This document shows, piece after piece, positions 51,501-59,751 of a stretch of 64,000 bases of DNA. The notes below the pieces were generated by a model, which had not been told where the DNA came from, made no database searches, and saw only the letters and a program-made list of their open reading frames with translations. How positions within the stretch are numbered: position 1 is the stretch's first letter; each line of letters begins with the position of its first letter. Both the position numbers and the translations under genes were made by a program. The stretch covers positions 1,426,001-1,490,000 of the forward strand of contig NC_017527.1 in assembly GCF_000235565.1 (NCBI RefSeq). The letters run 5' to 3'. Source of the DNA: Methanothrix harundinacea 6Ac. Its GTDB lineage: Archaea > Halobacteriota > Methanosarcinia > Methanotrichales > Methanotrichaceae.

Positions 51501-52351
51501 AGCCCCGGGATCTGGGAACGACGGCTCAGAACACCTGGTGTCCGGGTTGCGGAAACTTCGCCATCCTGAACGCCATAAAGCCCGTATTGGCGGAGCTGGA
51601 CGGGGCGGGGCTCGTACCAATAGAGAACGTCGTGGTGGTGACCGGGATAGGCTGCCACGGGAAGATCGCCGACTACCTCCACCTCAACAGCTTCTACGCC
51701 ATCCATGGCCGGGCGATCCCCGTCGCCACCGGAATCAAGCTTGCAAACCCCGACCTCAACGTCATCTGCTTCGTCGGAGACGGCGACGCCTACGCCGAGG
51801 GGCTCGACCACCTGATCTTCGCCGCCAAGAGGAACGTCGAGATTACGACGATCGTCCACGACAACCGGGTCTACGGCCTCACCACCGGCCAGTACACCCC
51901 GACATCCCCCTCGGGCTTTTCAGGCAGGTCCACCCCCGGGGGGCTGGAGGTTTCGCCGATCAACCCCCTGGAGCTGATCTTCGCCAGCGGTGGGACCTTC
52001 ATCGCCCGGGGGTACTCGAACAGGATCGACCTCCTCAAGGAGACGATGAGGGAGGCGATCCTCCACCGGGGGTTCGCCTTCCTCGACGTCCTCCAGGTCT
52101 GTGCCACCTTCTTCAACATGTATGATCTTTACAACCGCCGGACCTACGCCCTGGAGGAGCACGACCCCGAGGACCCCGTCCTCGCCCAAGAGAGGATGCG
52201 AGAGTGGGACTACAACTCCGAGGGCCCCATACCCCTGGGGATATTCCATCGGCGGGCGGCTCCGACCTTCGGGGACAACTTCGAGGATAAAAACTCAAAG
52301 ATCCCCGACATGGAGGGGGCGGTCAGGAGGGTTCTGAAGGGGTACATCTGA
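51497..52351 (+). CDS. 2-oxoacid:ferredoxin oxidoreductase, beta (TPP) subunit
   Basis: 284 aa. TPP/Mg motif GDGDAYAEGLDHLIFAAKRN, then HDNRVYGLTTGQYTPTS. Cluster ligands are the Cys pair WCPGCGN (15, 18), Cys53 in IGCHG and the Cys in LQVCATFF. The ATG overlaps the alpha stop (ATGA). This gives a two-subunit enzyme of the type found in aerobic archaea and many bacteria, rather than the four-subunit methanogen KorABCD or PorABCD. Confidence 0.93.
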   Translation: MKPRDLGTTAQNTWCPGCGNFAILNAIKPVLAELDGAGLVPIENVVVVTGIGCHGKIADYLHLNSFYAIHGRAIPVATGIKLANPDLNVICFVGDGDAYAEGLDHLIFAAKRNVEITTIVHDNRVYGLTTGQYTPTSPSGFSGRSTPGGLEVSPINPLELIFASGGTFIARGYSNRIDLLKETMREAILHRGFAFLDVLQVCATFFNMYDLYNRRTYALEEHDPEDPVLAQERMREWDYNSEGPIPLGIFHRRAAPTFGDNFEDKNSKIPDMEGAVRRVLKGYI

Positions 52352-52398
52352 GGCTGGAGGATCTCGGGAGGGGGCCGTTCCCCTCCCCTGGATCCAAA

Positions 52399-52411
52399 GT
52401 ATTATATACTT
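52399..52411 (+). promoter_or_regulatory. TATA box for rubredoxin-ferritin pair
   Basis: GTATTATATACTT is a good TATA match about 110 bases before the rubredoxin ATG. It follows a GC-rich GGGGCCGTTCCCCTCCCC stretch that could end the preceding operon. Confidence 0.5.
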
Positions 52412-52516
52412 CGGGATGGAGAATACATTGTAGCATTATTAGGCATGTTTTTGGCGGTCGAGATCCCCGGCCGCCCTCGGACTGATTCTACAAGTCCGGT
52501 CCAGGAGGCGATGTGG

Positions 52517-52678
52517 ATGGCGAAGAGATACACCTGCACGGTCTGTGGATACATCTACGATCCAGAGAAGGGCGACCCCGATTCCGGGGTCACCCCAGGT
52601 ACCGCCTTTGAGGATCTCCCCGACGACTGGACCTGTCCAGTCTGCGGGGCGACCAAGGAAGTCTTTGAGGAGAGCTGA
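52517..52678 (+). CDS. Rubredoxin
   Basis: 53 aa. Two C-P/T-x-C-G knuckles, [14 protein letters not shown] and CPVCGATK, hold one iron atom, with W in DDWTCP and the PGTAFEDLP core. ATG 52517 is chosen because GGAGG then lies eight bases upstream; the upstream frame is not conserved. Rubredoxins pass electrons to oxygen- or peroxide-reducing enzymes; the downstream ferritin suggests an iron/oxidative-stress unit. Confidence 0.95.
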   Translation: MAKRYTCTVCGYIYDPEKGDPDSGVTPGTAFEDLPDDWTCPVCGATKEVFEES

Positions 52679-52696
52679 ATAGGGAGCTGATGAAAA

Positions 52697-53227
52697 ATGG
52701 CTGCCATCGGCGAGAAGATGACCCGAGCCCTCAACGAGCAGGTGAGGGCAGAGCTCTACTCCTCCTACCTCTACCTGGCCATGTCCGCCCACTTCTCGGC
52801 GGCGAACCTCCCGGGGTTCGCCAACTGGATGAGGGTCCAGGCCCAGGAGGAGCTGATGCACGGGATGAAGATCTACGACTTCGTCATAGCCCGGGGCGGA
52901 AGGGCGGAGCTCCTCGCCATCGAGAAGCCCTCCTTCGAGTGGGCGTCCCCCCTGGAGGTCGTGGAGGAAGTCTTTCGCCACGAGAAGAAGGTGACGGGGC
53001 TGATCCACGCCCTCGCCGACGTTGCGGCCGGCGAGAAGGATCAAGCCACCTCCAATATGCTCCAGTGGTTCGTCGAGGAGCAGGTGGAGGAGGAGGCGAA
53101 CGCTAGGGAGATCGTCGAGAAGGTGAGGTTGGCGATCGGCGAAGGGGGGAGCGGGTTCCTGTATATCCTCGACCGGGACCTGGGGATGAGGCCTGCCAAG
53201 CTCGGGCCGGTCGCCTCCGCGGACTGA
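52697..53227 (+). CDS. Ferritin (non-haem, prokaryotic type)
   Basis: 176 aa four-helix ferritin. Ferroxidase residues are visible in order: Glu of NEQVRAELYSSYLYL, E..H of QAQEELMHGMKIYDF, and EEQVEEEANAREIVEKV. It starts 19 bases after rubredoxin, so the two are co-transcribed. It stores ferric iron in a 24-mer shell. Together with the EncFtn-like protein at 17110 the organism has at least two iron-oxidising systems. Confidence 0.94.
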   Translation: MAAIGEKMTRALNEQVRAELYSSYLYLAMSAHFSAANLPGFANWMRVQAQEELMHGMKIYDFVIARGGRAELLAIEKPSFEWASPLEVVEEVFRHEKKVTGLIHALADVAAGEKDQATSNMLQWFVEEQVEEEANAREIVEKVRLAIGEGGSGFLYILDRDLGMRPAKLGPVASAD

Positions 53228-53373
53228 TCTGCAGTTTAAGGGCCGGGGCTGCGGCGGGTCGGCGGCTCGACGCCACTTTCCCTCCCCAGATCCGCGCTGG
53301 CGGGATGGATACAATTGATGGATCCGGTCGGATGACGCCGATCGGAGAAGAGATGAGGCAAATTGCTCTGATT

Positions 53374-53394
53374 ACCGCTCCTCGACGGAGCGGT
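53374..53394. promoter_or_regulatory. Perfect 8-bp hairpin upstream of the 6PGDH gene
   Basis: ACCGCTCC (53374-53381) and GGAGCGGT (53387-53394) pair perfectly around TCGAC. There is no U-run after it, so it is not a standard terminator. It lies 73 bases before the TTG start and could be a 5'-leader element or protein-binding site. Confidence 0.45.
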
Positions 53395-53467
53395 TGAACA
53401 GCCTGATAGAACGCCTGGAGTCTTCGCGCTAGGGTCGTAGAGAATCTGATATTTGGTGGTGATTCAG

Positions 53468-54418
53468 TTGAGCAAACCAAAGGATATGAAGCTGGGCATC
53501 CTCGGACTGGGAAAGATGGGCGGAAACCTCGCACTGCTGGCGAAGGAGAAGGGAATCGCCGTGGTGGGGAAGTCGAGGTCCGCAAAGCCTCATCTTGAGA
53601 GAAAGGGCGTCAAGGTGGTGGGCGCGTACGATCCCATCGTCGACTTCCTCGATCAGCCCCGGGTGATATACATATCCATCCCCGCGGGGCCGACGGTGGA
53701 CAAGGTCATTGAAGAGCTAGTCCCCCTCCTGGACTCCGGGGACGTGGTGATCGACGGCGGAAACTCCTTCTACCTCGACTCCGTCCGGAGGGAGGAGGAC
53801 CTCGCCGACAACGGCATATTCTTCCTCGACTGCGGGACGAGCGGCGGGGTGGACGGAGCCCGGAAGGGCCCCTGCTTCATGGTCGGCGGAAATAAGGACG
53901 GCTTCAAGGTCGCAGAGCCGATCCTGACGAGCCTGGCAGCCGAGGGAGCCTGCATCTACACCGGCGATCCCGGCTCCGGCCACTTCACCAAGCTCGTCCA
54001 GGACGGCGTGGAGGCGGCGATGCTCCAGGCGATCGGCGAGGGGGTCTCTCTCCTCCGGGAAAGCGACTTCCACCTCGACATGGAGAAGATCTTCAAGGGC
54101 TGGGCGAGGGGGGCGACCGTCCGGGGCTGGCTCGTGGAGCTGATGGCCAAGAGCCTCGCCGAGCAGAGGTTCAGCGACGTCCCGACCCACGTCGAGGATA
54201 CCGGCGAGGTTAACTGGCTCGTCCACGACGCCCTAGAGAAGGAGGTCCCGATCCCCGTCATCGCACAGGCGGCGATGGAGCTCTTCCGCTCCCGGGACAA
54301 GAACTGCGACGCCTGCAGGTCGGTGGCGTTGATGAGAAACAGCCGCGGCGGCTACCCCCTCGGCAAAGACGATCAGCTCGCCCGGGAGAGGAGGGCGAGC
54401 AGGACGGAGAAGATCTGA
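53468..54418 (+). CDS. gnd: 6-phosphogluconate dehydrogenase, decarboxylating (GndA/YqeC type)
   Basis: About 316 aa; the short NAD-type 6PGDH. Seen: MKLGILGLGKMGGNLALLAKEKG, VIDGGNSFY, DCGTSGGVDGARKGPCFMVGG, and KLVQDGVEAAMLQAIGEG with catalytic Lys. TTG 53468 is chosen because GGTGAT precedes it by four bases; ATG 53486 is the alternative. Converts 6-phosphogluconate to ribulose-5-phosphate, CO2 and NAD(P)H. No glucose-6-phosphate dehydrogenase is nearby, so its physiological substrate in this archaeon is uncertain. Confidence 0.9.
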   Translation: MSKPKDMKLGILGLGKMGGNLALLAKEKGIAVVGKSRSAKPHLERKGVKVVGAYDPIVDFLDQPRVIYISIPAGPTVDKVIEELVPLLDSGDVVIDGGNSFYLDSVRREEDLADNGIFFLDCGTSGGVDGARKGPCFMVGGNKDGFKVAEPILTSLAAEGACIYTGDPGSGHFTKLVQDGVEAAMLQAIGEGVSLLRESDFHLDMEKIFKGWARGATVRGWLVELMAKSLAEQRFSDVPTHVEDTGEVNWLVHDALEKEVPIPVIAQAAMELFRSRDKNCDACRSVALMRNSRGGYPLGKDDQLARERRASRTEKI

Positions 54419-54471
54419 AGGAATGAACTATCTCTAAGGGGCGGGTGAAATTCGAACTCGCCTCAATTTAA

Positions 54472-55734
54472 TTAAAACTTATATAATTTTAATAATACTG
54501 TCCCTATATTTATTAATACAGCTAGTATGATTTTAATAGTATTATTCCTACCAAATGAGTAAGAATTAATATTTTCGATCTCGTTAAGATAAAGAAGAAT
54601 TTGAATGGAATAGAAAGAATGCATAAGGTGATCTTTATTTTTCATTTTGTTAGATTTTTTATTTATAATTTTGCGGAATTTTTTCCTATATCCCTGAATT
54701 ATCAGCTTATTGATCGATCTTTGAGGGAAGATGAATAAAAAGAGGCCAAATAACGATATAATTGTTATTAAAATTAAATATTGGACCAGCTCTAATTCTG
54801 GCATCGGATCAATCAAATTCTCATCGAGGAAAGTTACATAACAAACATAAAAAAGCAACAGCGCACCTATAAGATACGTTAAAGATATTTTATAATATAT
54901 ATCTCCCAAGAATCCCAGACCACCTCGCCTATCGATATTCCTAAGATCTATAACAGCTATTTTATACAACTCCTTTCCTAATAAAACAAAGCTAATAATA
55001 ATTGCGAAAAGATCTGCCAATATTATCAATTGTATCATTACTCCTGGGAACCAATGCAGAAGATTAATGATCAAAGCCAGATCAGAAGATGCGATTTCAG
55101 GACCAAATATTGGATTAAGTGAAGTATTATTTAATCCAATTTCATTTAATGGCAGATAGCCGAATAGAATTGTCGGAGTTAATTTTTGGCAAATATATGA
55201 ATAATAGGTTGGGATGAATAATAGGATTATTACAAGCAATCTTAATATATTTATTAGACTAATATTTAATTTATTTTTAAAACTACATTCATGATCTCCA
55301 AATAATCTTTCTTTAAATAAATCTAATTCACCTTCGGAGACTCGCCCTGTTTCAATTAAACAATTTTCTATTCTTAAAAATGAGCTCCTAAAATAGTACA
55401 TTAAAAATAGCGAGTACAACCAAGCAGCATTCCAATTAATATATAATCTTACGTAATTTATGAAAGGCTCTCTCCAAATGCTAGTATCAGAAATTATTAG
55501 TAAAATTTTATAATATCCATTGATTATTTTTCCATCTTGCTGACCAATATCAGAAAAGAAAATGACGGTGAAAGGAATAAAAATCTCAATTATAATGAAA
55601 TATAATACATACCATGCAATTAAAAAACCAATGACCCCAAGATGCGTCTTGTCACCTAATTTCTCAATTAATAATTTTGGATTTTGATTTATATGATCAA
55701 TTCCTACTATCCTTAAAATCGAGTCATAATTCAA
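54472..55734 (-). CDS. AT-rich polytopic membrane protein, foreign-looking
   Basis: 420 aa with seven or eight hydrophobic segments (GVIGFLIAWYVLYFIIIEIFI, LLVIILLFIPTYYSYI, LIGALLLFYVCYVTFL, YLILITIISLFGLFLFIF) and a basic C-terminal region (KKFRKIINKKSNKMKNKD). No known family is recognised. Codon use (Ile/Asn/Lys rich, A/T third positions) is totally unlike the neighbouring genes, so recent transfer from a low-GC source is likely. It stands alone, with no mobility gene beside it. Confidence 0.8.
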   Translation of the reverse strand: MNYDSILRIVGIDHINQNPKLLIEKLGDKTHLGVIGFLIAWYVLYFIIIEIFIPFTVIFFSDIGQQDGKIINGYYKILLIISDTSIWREPFINYVRLYINWNAAWLYSLFLMYYFRSSFLRIENCLIETGRVSEGELDLFKERLFGDHECSFKNKLNISLINILRLLVIILLFIPTYYSYICQKLTPTILFGYLPLNEIGLNNTSLNPIFGPEIASSDLALIINLLHWFPGVMIQLIILADLFAIIISFVLLGKELYKIAVIDLRNIDRRGGLGFLGDIYYKISLTYLIGALLLFYVCYVTFLDENLIDPMPELELVQYLILITIISLFGLFLFIFPQRSINKLIIQGYRKKFRKIINKKSNKMKNKDHLMHSFYSIQILLYLNEIENINSYSFGRNNTIKIILAVLINIGTVLLKLYKF

Positions 55735-56133
55735 ATTAATCCCTCAATTTTTTGCTACATTGTGGTTATCCGCTAAGCTCTCACTAAAGCATTGAATAAA
55801 TCTCTTGATGACTTGCTAAACTTCCTGCAAGCTCAATTCAATTTCTCTCCTGTTTCCAATTTCTCTCCTGTTTCCAATTTCGCTCAAGTTTTCAAACCTC
55901 ATTTTATGCATAAATATTTAAAAGTTTCCCTTGGAATCACAATAGATTTATCTTCTTCTAGGGCCAGGATCGAGGAGGGTCTCATCTGGCCATGGTATTA
56001 CTTCGACGATATACTAAAAGTTTGGGTGGGGGGGTAGGGATTTGGGGTCGCTTGTCAGACGCGGAATTATGAGATCCCAGACTCCGACGGCAAGGATTAT
56101 AGGCGATCGCCTTCTTAGTGGCGGGGAAAGCTC
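55735..56133. other. AT-rich intergenic remnant with short tandem repeat
   Basis: A 400-base gap between the AT-rich gene and mntP. The composition changes from AT-rich to GC-rich near 55960. It contains the 18-base tandem repeat described separately and a weak 81-codon frame on the plus strand (TTG 55792 to TAG 56035) with no recognisable product. An AT box (AAGGATTATAGG, about 56091-56102) can serve mntP. Confidence 0.5.
55839..55886. repeat. 18-base tandem repeat, 2.6 copies
   Basis: CAATTTCTCTCCTGTTTC is present at 55839-55856 and exactly again at 55857-55874, followed by a partial, diverged third copy (CAATTTCGCTCA). In the weak plus-strand frame it would encode a repeated FSPVSN hexapeptide. 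It lies in the AT-rich remnant. Confidence 0.75.
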
Positions 56134-56694
56134 ATGGACCTGATATCCTCCCTCCTCATCGCCCTCGGCCTCTCCATGGACGCCTTCGCCGTCTCGGTGA
56201 CCGGCGGGGCGACCATGTCCCACGATAGGCTCAGGGGCGCCCTCGCGGCGGCGATCTTCTTCGGAGGCTTTCAGGCCTTCATGCCCGTCATCGGCTGGCT
56301 CGGCGGGATCGGATTCAGCGACCTTGCTTCCAGCTACGACCACTGGATCGCCTTCGCCCTCCTCGCCCTCATCGGCGGCAAGATGATCTTCGAGTCGATG
56401 ACCGTTGAGCCGTCCGAGCGGTCTGCGGACCTCCTCGACCTCCGCTTGCTGACACTTCTGGCCATCGCCACCAGCATCGACGCCCTCGCCGTCGGCGTCA
56501 CCTTCGCCTTCCTCGACGTCTCCATCCTCGTTCCGGTGGCCATCATCGGCACCGTTACCTTCGCTCTCTCCTTTCTCGGGGTCTTCATCGGGAGCCGATT
56601 CGTCGGCCTTCTGGATAACAGGGTCGAGGTCGCCGGAGGTTTGATCCTGATCGGGATCGGCCTCAAGATCCTCCTAGATCACCTCTTCTTTTAA
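56134..56694 (+). CDS. mntP: MntP-type manganese efflux pump
   Basis: 186 aa with six spans in two related halves. The paired acidic motifs LGLSMDAFAVSVTGG and IATSIDALAVGVTFAF are the family hallmark (Asp in each half). It exports Mn(II) and so guards against manganese excess. In bacteria a yybP-ykoY riboswitch often precedes it; I do not see that motif in the 100 bases upstream. Confidence 0.92.
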   Translation: MDLISSLLIALGLSMDAFAVSVTGGATMSHDRLRGALAAAIFFGGFQAFMPVIGWLGGIGFSDLASSYDHWIAFALLALIGGKMIFESMTVEPSERSADLLDLRLLTLLAIATSIDALAVGVTFAFLDVSILVPVAIIGTVTFALSFLGVFIGSRFVGLLDNRVEVAGGLILIGIGLKILLDHLFF

Positions 56695-56755
56695 GTATAA
56701 TTCCGGATTATGGCTGAAAGGGAGAACGAAATAGAACGAAGATCCTTATGCAGAG

Positions 56756-57427
56756 GTGGTGACAACCATTCCGAAATCCGACCCCTACAAGGACCAGGTC
56801 GAACGCTACGACCGCTGGTTTGAAAAAAATCGGGCAGCCTACCTCTCGGAGCTCGCCGCTGTGAAGTCCTCCTTGCCCCGCTTCGATCGGGGCCTGGAGG
56901 TGGGGGTGGGAACGGGGAGGTTCTCCGCCCCCCTCGGAGTCACCTTCGGCCTGGACCCGTCGGTGGCGATGATGGAAGCGGCCCGAAGGCGGGGCGTCAC
57001 CTGCGTCCGGGGCGTCGCCGAGCGGCTCCCCTTTCGGGACGGGGCCTTCGACCAGGTCCTGATGGTCACCGTCGACTTCCTCCTCAGCGACAAAATGGCC
57101 GCCTTCCGGGAGATGGCGCGGGTCCTCGCGCCGGGCGGGGCGGTCGTCGTCGGGTTCATCGACAGGGAGAGCCCCGTCGGCAGGCGGTACCAGCGAGAGA
57201 AAGGAGATAGAGAAGGTGAAAGCGATGGCGTAGACGGCTTTTATGGTGAGGCCCGCTTTCTCGCCCCCGAGGAGATGGCCGACCTCCTCAAAGCCGCCGG
57301 ATTTGCCGACCTCGCCTTCGTCCAGACGCTATCCTGCGAGCCGGAGGCGATGACGGAGGTGGAGGCCCCTCGGCCTGGGTGGGGTCGCGGCTCCTTCGTC
57401 GTCGTTCGAGGGAAGAAGGGCGATTGA
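56756..57427 (+). CDS. SAM-dependent methyltransferase (class I)
   Basis: About 223 aa. Motif I is GLEVGVGTGRFS, followed by GLDPSVAMMEAARRRG, PFRDGAFDQVLMV and VLAPGGAVVVGFID. This is the Methyltransf_11 class. The GTG at 56756 or 56759 is used, with AGAGG just upstream. Substrate is unknown. It is 61 bases after mntP and may be co-transcribed. Confidence 0.85.
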   Translation: MVTTIPKSDPYKDQVERYDRWFEKNRAAYLSELAAVKSSLPRFDRGLEVGVGTGRFSAPLGVTFGLDPSVAMMEAARRRGVTCVRGVAERLPFRDGAFDQVLMVTVDFLLSDKMAAFREMARVLAPGGAVVVGFIDRESPVGRRYQREKGDREGESDGVDGFYGEARFLAPEEMADLLKAAGFADLAFVQTLSCEPEAMTEVEAPRPGWGRGSFVVVRGKKGD

Positions 57428-57437
57428 TCGGAAAGCC

Positions 57438-57444
57438 TTTTTTT
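57438..57444 (+). terminator. T-run terminator after the methyltransferase gene
   Basis: Seven T residues begin ten bases after the methyltransferase stop in otherwise GC-rich sequence (AAAGCCTTTTTTTCG), the usual form of archaeal intrinsic termination. Confidence 0.6.
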
Positions 57445-57588
57445 CGTCCAGAGCTCCTTAGGGGGCGGGAGGGGCGAGGCGCCGACCCCCCGACGCTGCC
57501 CGTCGCCATCGGTCGCCACCGGTCGGAAGCAGGAGTCCTCGCCGGTGAGGTGGCTCAGCCTCGCCTTCCCGGCCGGGTCCCTTAAACT

Positions 57589-58548
57589 TCACGAGCATAA
57601 GTCGATCTCATAGCTCCTACCGCTCTCGTAGTAATAATCACACCTGCAGGTGCGCCCCGAGCCGTAGACGGTGATCGTATGGCTCCTTCCTCCCGAGACG
57701 GTGATCGTAAATATCCCGTCCTTGGCGTCCCCCACCTGGCCGTCGGATCCGACGTAGGCGCCGTCGACGTAGACGCTGTAGCCCCTGAGGTTCGCGGACC
57801 TGAGGGTCACCTGGGAGGAGCCGTAGCCGGGCTGGGGCCCGGGTCCAGGTCCGGGCCAGGCCGCCTGCCTCACGTCCACCACCACCACGTTGCTCGTAAC
57901 GCCGTCGGCGGAGAAGAGGAGGATGTGCCTTCCCACCTCTTCAGGATGGAATGCGATGAGGCTGTATCCTGGATAGAGGGTGTACCTCCTCTGAACCGCC
58001 CTCGAGGAGGGGGTTATCTCGTAGAGATCGGCGGCACCTCCGGCCGGATGGAGGGCGATGAGCCTCAGATAAGCCCCCTTCGGCGCGATGGCGTACTCCG
58101 TCCAGCTGCTCGGCCCCAGAATCCAGAGGCCGGCGGCGGCCGGGGGCTGGGGGAGGGCGATGGGACGGCCCCCGGGGCCGGCACCGTAAATCACGGGGGT
58201 CCCCGTCACGTAGTACCGCTCCACCTCTCTGCCGCCGAAGGAGACGATGCTGAAGTAATCCGAGTACCAGGATAACTCCGGGGCAGGAGGCATGGTCTTG
58301 TTCTCCGGGGGATACATCTCGGGGTGCCTCTCGCTTATTATCCAGGGGCCGCCCAGGCCAAGCTCGAAGAGCCGCTCCGCCTCCCTCTCTCCGGGCTCAT
58401 ATCCGAGCTGGGCGGATGAGATGATGATCATGGAGAAGAGGAAAATGGCCACTGATAACGGTCCGAATTTGGTGGCGAAATTCCGCTGAAGGCCTCTTTT
58501 GGGAGATCTTCCGGCGGTGAGAGATCTCAATTCGTCAATCTCAGACAT
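57589..58548 (-). CDS. Membrane-anchored surface protein, PEGA-like C-terminus
   Basis: 319 aa. Basic N-terminus, one membrane anchor/signal (GPLSVAIFLFSMIIISSAQ, about 30-48), then an external beta-rich region with Trp/Tyr-rich strands (ELSWYSDYFSIVSFGGREV, PGYSLIAFHPEEVGRHILLF). A Pro/Gly linker (WPGPGPGPQPGYG) leads to a C-terminal domain with SVYVDGAYVGSDGQVG...GGRSHTITV, which resembles a PEGA-type surface domain, and four Cys. Function unknown. Confidence 0.7.
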   Translation of the reverse strand: MSEIDELRSLTAGRSPKRGLQRNFATKFGPLSVAIFLFSMIIISSAQLGYEPGEREAERLFELGLGGPWIISERHPEMYPPENKTMPPAPELSWYSDYFSIVSFGGREVERYYVTGTPVIYGAGPGGRPIALPQPPAAAGLWILGPSSWTEYAIAPKGAYLRLIALHPAGGAADLYEITPSSRAVQRRYTLYPGYSLIAFHPEEVGRHILLFSADGVTSNVVVVDVRQAAWPGPGPGPQPGYGSSQVTLRSANLRGYSVYVDGAYVGSDGQVGDAKDGIFTITVSGGRSHTITVYGSGRTCRCDYYYESGRSYEIDLCS

Positions 58549-58600
58549 CTAAACCCACTCCACAATGATGGCCTCTCATCAGGCCAAGATGGTTCATATT

Positions 58601-59741
58601 TGTCTGGGAAATTATTTAAGCTAATTGTAATGAGTATTCCTATTTACCATTGCCCATTCTTTAATTATCTCGGATCCGTCTCTTATTTTAGCTCGTTCTC
58701 CGCTCTTAATCGATTCTCGATCCTTTTCCTCGTTTTTCGTCGATAGCTACCGCTATTTTGAGACGATTTCAGCATTTTTAAGTGTACATAGCTGGTATAA
58801 GTCGAAAGCAAAGGCAGTGAATACCATTTTAACGTGAACTCTCGGGATCGTCGTTACCATTACATGCGCGCTTCGGAACACTCTTTTAATAACAGCAAAC
58901 TGACGTTCGCCCGGAAATCTCAGTTTGCTAATCAAGCGGTTTCGCAGCTTATCGAGATCGCTTAGAGGATGACCCGCTGCTGCACGTTTCATTGTGAAGT
59001 CGTTTCCCTTAGCCTTCACACCGAAATATCCTTTGTCCCTGAGGACCACCTCTCCTTCAACCGATAGATCAACCCGACTATCGTGCACCGAAGCAGTTGT
59101 CGATTCGATGCTCCTTATCAGGCCGTAATCGATATCGACTTTAGAATGAAGTTTATAACCAAAATGGAGTTCCTCACCCTTCTTAGCCCAAGTTCCATCC
59201 CTGCTCCGACGAGTCCTAGCGGTCTCTCTTCTTGGTTTCTTTGAACCTCCTGGGTCGGCCTCTATAAACGTTGCATCCTGAATGGTTCCTCTTTTTACCT
59301 GAAGCCCTTTAAAATCGAGCTGTCTCTGGAGCTCTTCCCAAACGGACTCATCCTTTCCCGTCTGGGCCATCCGCTCGCGAAAAAGCCATATCGTCCTGGA
59401 ATCGGGTATAGAATCAGGAAATCCTAAGAATTTCATAAAAGATATTCGATCCGAAATCTGCTTTTCAGTCTCGAGGTCGCTCAACCCGTACCACTGCTGG
59501 AGCAAAAGCACCTTGAGCATCAGGATAACATCAAAGTTCGGCCTTCCGCCTCGTTCGGTTTTATTATGATACATCTCTTCAAGAATTGGTCGAAATGGTT
59601 CCCACTCGATCAAGTTCGTTATCTTTGAAAGCCTATCGCCCAGCTTCTCTACGTTCTTGTAAGCTTCTCGAAGGCCCCAGGCAGTAAAAGAACTCATACA
59701 CTATTCATGTATATATTAGTATATAATGTTTTCCATAGACA
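58601..59741. mobile_element. IS5-family insertion sequence (putative bounds)
   Basis: The left end TGTCTGGGAAATTATTTAAG at 58601 and the right end, read from the other strand (TGTCTATGGAAAACATTATA at 59741), form an imperfect inverted repeat: TGTCT, then GGAAA, ATT and CTAAT match in order. The interval is 1141 bp and contains one transposase gene. No target duplication was found at these bounds, so the ends are tentative or the copy has been rearranged. AT content is clearly higher than in the neighbours. Confidence 0.6.
58753..59697 (-). CDS. IS5-family DDE transposase
   Basis: 314 aa, intact. N-terminal LIEWEPFRPILEEMYHNKTERGGRPNFDVILMLKVLLLQQWYGLSDLETEKQI is the typical IS5 start. The catalytic DDE core has Asp in GTIQDATFIEADPG, Asp in VVLRDKGYFG and Glu near LRFPGERQFAVIKRVF. 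RTIWLFRERM is the family motif. No frameshift is seen, so the element may be mobile. Confidence 0.92.
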   Translation of the reverse strand: MSSFTAWGLREAYKNVEKLGDRLSKITNLIEWEPFRPILEEMYHNKTERGGRPNFDVILMLKVLLLQQWYGLSDLETEKQISDRISFMKFLGFPDSIPDSRTIWLFRERMAQTGKDESVWEELQRQLDFKGLQVKRGTIQDATFIEADPGGSKKPRRETARTRRSRDGTWAKKGEELHFGYKLHSKVDIDYGLIRSIESTTASVHDSRVDLSVEGEVVLRDKGYFGVKAKGNDFTMKRAAAGHPLSDLDKLRNRLISKLRFPGERQFAVIKRVFRSAHVMVTTIPRVHVKMVFTAFAFDLYQLCTLKNAEIVSK

Positions 59742-59751
59742 TGCTAGGTTT

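Noticed and set aside
54437-54464. tRNA 3'-end-like sequence (minus strand GGCGAGTTCGAATTTCACC) at the edge of the AT-rich island, a possible attachment site
   Set aside because: The T-stem has a mismatch, C61 is replaced, no acceptor partner or second copy was found at the other edge, and no integrase is present.
56040-56133. Search for a yybP-ykoY manganese riboswitch before mntP
   Set aside because: I could not find the conserved paired L1/L3 sequences in the short upstream region.
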